From contig BNZI01000029.1 of the NCBI GenBank assembly GCA_026000945.1, positions 1 to 5,709 of the forward strand: a stretch of 5,709 bases of DNA. Reading direction: 5' to 3'. Of the stretch, positions 5,184 to 5,709 are shown one piece after another. The DNA is from Clostridia bacterium. Its GTDB lineage: Bacteria; Bacillota; Clostridia; Lachnospirales; Lachnospiraceae. The notes beneath the pieces were generated by a model. It was not told where the DNA came from. It made no database searches and was given only the letters and a program-made list of their open reading frames with translations. The number at the start of each line of letters is the position of its first letter. Position 1 is the first letter of the stretch. The position numbers and the translations under genes were made by a program.

Positions 5184-5333
5184 ATGTTTAAAACAAAAAA
5201 TCGTGACGAAAAGCTTTTATTTTTTATCACGAAAATATGCAATGGATTGAATGTTAAGGAACAACGTGCTTTATTTTTAACAAAGGTCGTTCAATATTTG
5301 ACTAAAGCTAAAAAAAAGTATAGGATAGAATAA
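5184..5333 (+). CDS. Candidate 49-residue basic protein upstream of gpmI
   Basis: This open frame runs from ATG 5184 to TAA 5331-5333. I do not recognise the protein. It is Lys-rich and basic, with an amphipathic pattern (ICNGL, KEQRALFLTKVVQYLTKAKKKY), probably helical and without a signal peptide. For coding: amino-acid composition is natural, the frame faces the same way as gpmI, and the hairpin at 5333-5358 begins at its stop codon. Against: only AAGG one base before the ATG, too close to act as a normal Shine-Dalgarno, and no similarity known to me. An in-frame stop at 5178-5180 prevents extension. It could be a 3' remnant of a larger gene cut by the repeat-like region upstream. Its 3' end overlaps the likely gpmI promoter, so the reading frame may be accidental. 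Confidence 0.38.
   Translation: MFKTKNRDEKLLFFITKICNGLNVKEQRALFLTKVVQYLTKAKKKYRIE
5298..5326 (+). promoter_or_regulatory. Probable sigma-A promoter of gpmI
   Basis: TTGACT (5298-5303) and TAGGAT (5321-5326) are 17 bases apart: a 5/6 -35 and a 4/6 -10. Transcription would start near 5333, at the first base of the hairpin before gpmI. The intervening A-rich tract is typical of Firmicutes promoters. Confidence 0.5.
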
Positions 5334-5358
5334 AGAAAGGGTTAAAAAACCCTTTCTT
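5333..5358 (+). promoter_or_regulatory. 11-bp hairpin in the gpmI leader
   Basis: A perfect 11-bp stem (5333-5343 with 5348-5358) closes an AAAA loop and ends 15 bases before the gpmI Shine-Dalgarno. It lacks a T run after the stem on the plus strand, so it is not a textbook terminator in that direction. Because the predicted start point is at its first base, it may form a 5'-terminal stem-loop that shields the gpmI mRNA from decay. Alternatively it ends transcripts of the small upstream ORF. Confidence 0.55.
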
Positions 5359-5384
5359 AAATTTGCAAAAGTGAAGGAGGAAAT

Positions 5385-5709
5385 ATGAATAAAAAACCAA
5401 TTGTATTAATGATTTTAGATGGTTTTGGTTTAAGTGATCAAGTAGAAGGCAATGCCATTGCAAAGGCAAATACTCCAAATTTTGATTATTTGAAAAACAA
5501 TTATCCTTTTGCAAAGGGTAATGCGAGCGGATTAGCAGTAGGCTTGCCGGATGGACAAATGGGAAATTCGGAAGTTGGTCATTTAAATATGGGAGCAGGT
5601 AGAATTGTCTATCAAGAGTTAACAAAAATTACAAAATCAATTCAAGATGGAGATTTTTTTGAAAATAAAGCTTTGCAAAAAGCAGTACAAAATGCAAAAG
5701 AAAAGTCAT
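5385..5709 (+). CDS. gpmI: Cofactor-independent phosphoglycerate mutase GpmI, 5' part
   Basis: GpmI interconverts 3- and 2-phosphoglycerate in glycolysis and gluconeogenesis, and in spore formers it is needed to use stored 3-phosphoglycerate at germination. Only 108 residues are in the window; the family is about 510 residues, so the gene continues past the right edge. The alkaline-phosphatase-superfamily start [10 protein letters not shown] holds Asp12, a manganese ligand. [14 protein letters not shown] holds Ser62, the phospho-accepting serine. YQELTKI follows as in known GpmI proteins. ATG 5385 has AAGGAGG 4 bases upstream. The Mn-dependent enzyme in Bacillus is sensitive to forespore pH, which is family knowledge rather than something seen here. 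No glycolytic neighbours (gap, pgk, tpiA) lie upstream in this window, so it seems to start its own transcript. Confidence 0.96.
   Translation, partial: MNKKPIVLMILDGFGLSDQVEGNAIAKANTPNFDYLKNNYPFAKGNASGLAVGLPDGQMGNSEVGHLNMGAGRIVYQELTKITKSIQDGDFFENKALQKAVQNAKEKS

Noticed and set aside
5308..5625. 105-codon minus-strand frame opposite gpmI
   Set aside because: It is antisense to gpmI, whose catalytic motifs and ribosome binding site are clear.

Overview
The window looks like a chromosomal segment of a low-GC, spore-forming Gram-positive bacterium (Clostridia or a related Firmicutes class). The evidence is AT-rich DNA, strong AGGAGG-type ribosome binding sites, a complete cotJABC spore-coat operon, a small gene behind a sigma-G-like forespore promoter, and an OGG1-type 8-oxoguanine glycosylase of the kind known from Clostridium. 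I cannot name a genus. Every well-supported gene except the last lies on the minus strand.

Reading the minus strand by gene group: (a) 4918-3883 holds cotJA, cotJB and cotJC, three overlapping reading frames for the inner-coat CotJ proteins, with CotJC of the manganese-catalase family. (b) 3882-3012 is a gene-poor gap of about 870 bases. (c) 3011-2295 encodes a secreted protein of three DUF5648-type repeats and ends in a strong intrinsic terminator at 2236-2276. (d) 2050-2190 is a MITE-like element with imperfect terminal inverted repeats. (e) 1878-575 is a two-gene operon, ogg then tadA, joined by an ATGA overlap. A consensus sigma-A promoter lies so close to ogg that its mRNA is predicted to be leaderless. 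(f) 476-333 is an uncatalogued 47-residue Ser/Asn/Lys/Gln-rich protein with its own sigma-G-like promoter, a perfect ribosome binding site and a terminator at 237-264.

On the plus strand, the 5' part of gpmI (phosphoglycerate mutase) runs off the right edge from 5385. Upstream of it are a candidate 49-residue ORF (5184-5333), a probable promoter, and an 11-bp hairpin at the expected mRNA 5' end. Between gpmI and cotJA (about 4976-5183) is a repeat-like intergenic stretch.

I see no CRISPR array, rRNA, tRNA, intact transposase, or obvious new multi-gene system. The most interesting items are the small Ser-rich forespore candidate at 333-476, the leaderless ogg promoter, the overlapping Cys-rich cotJ frames, and the small ORF before gpmI.
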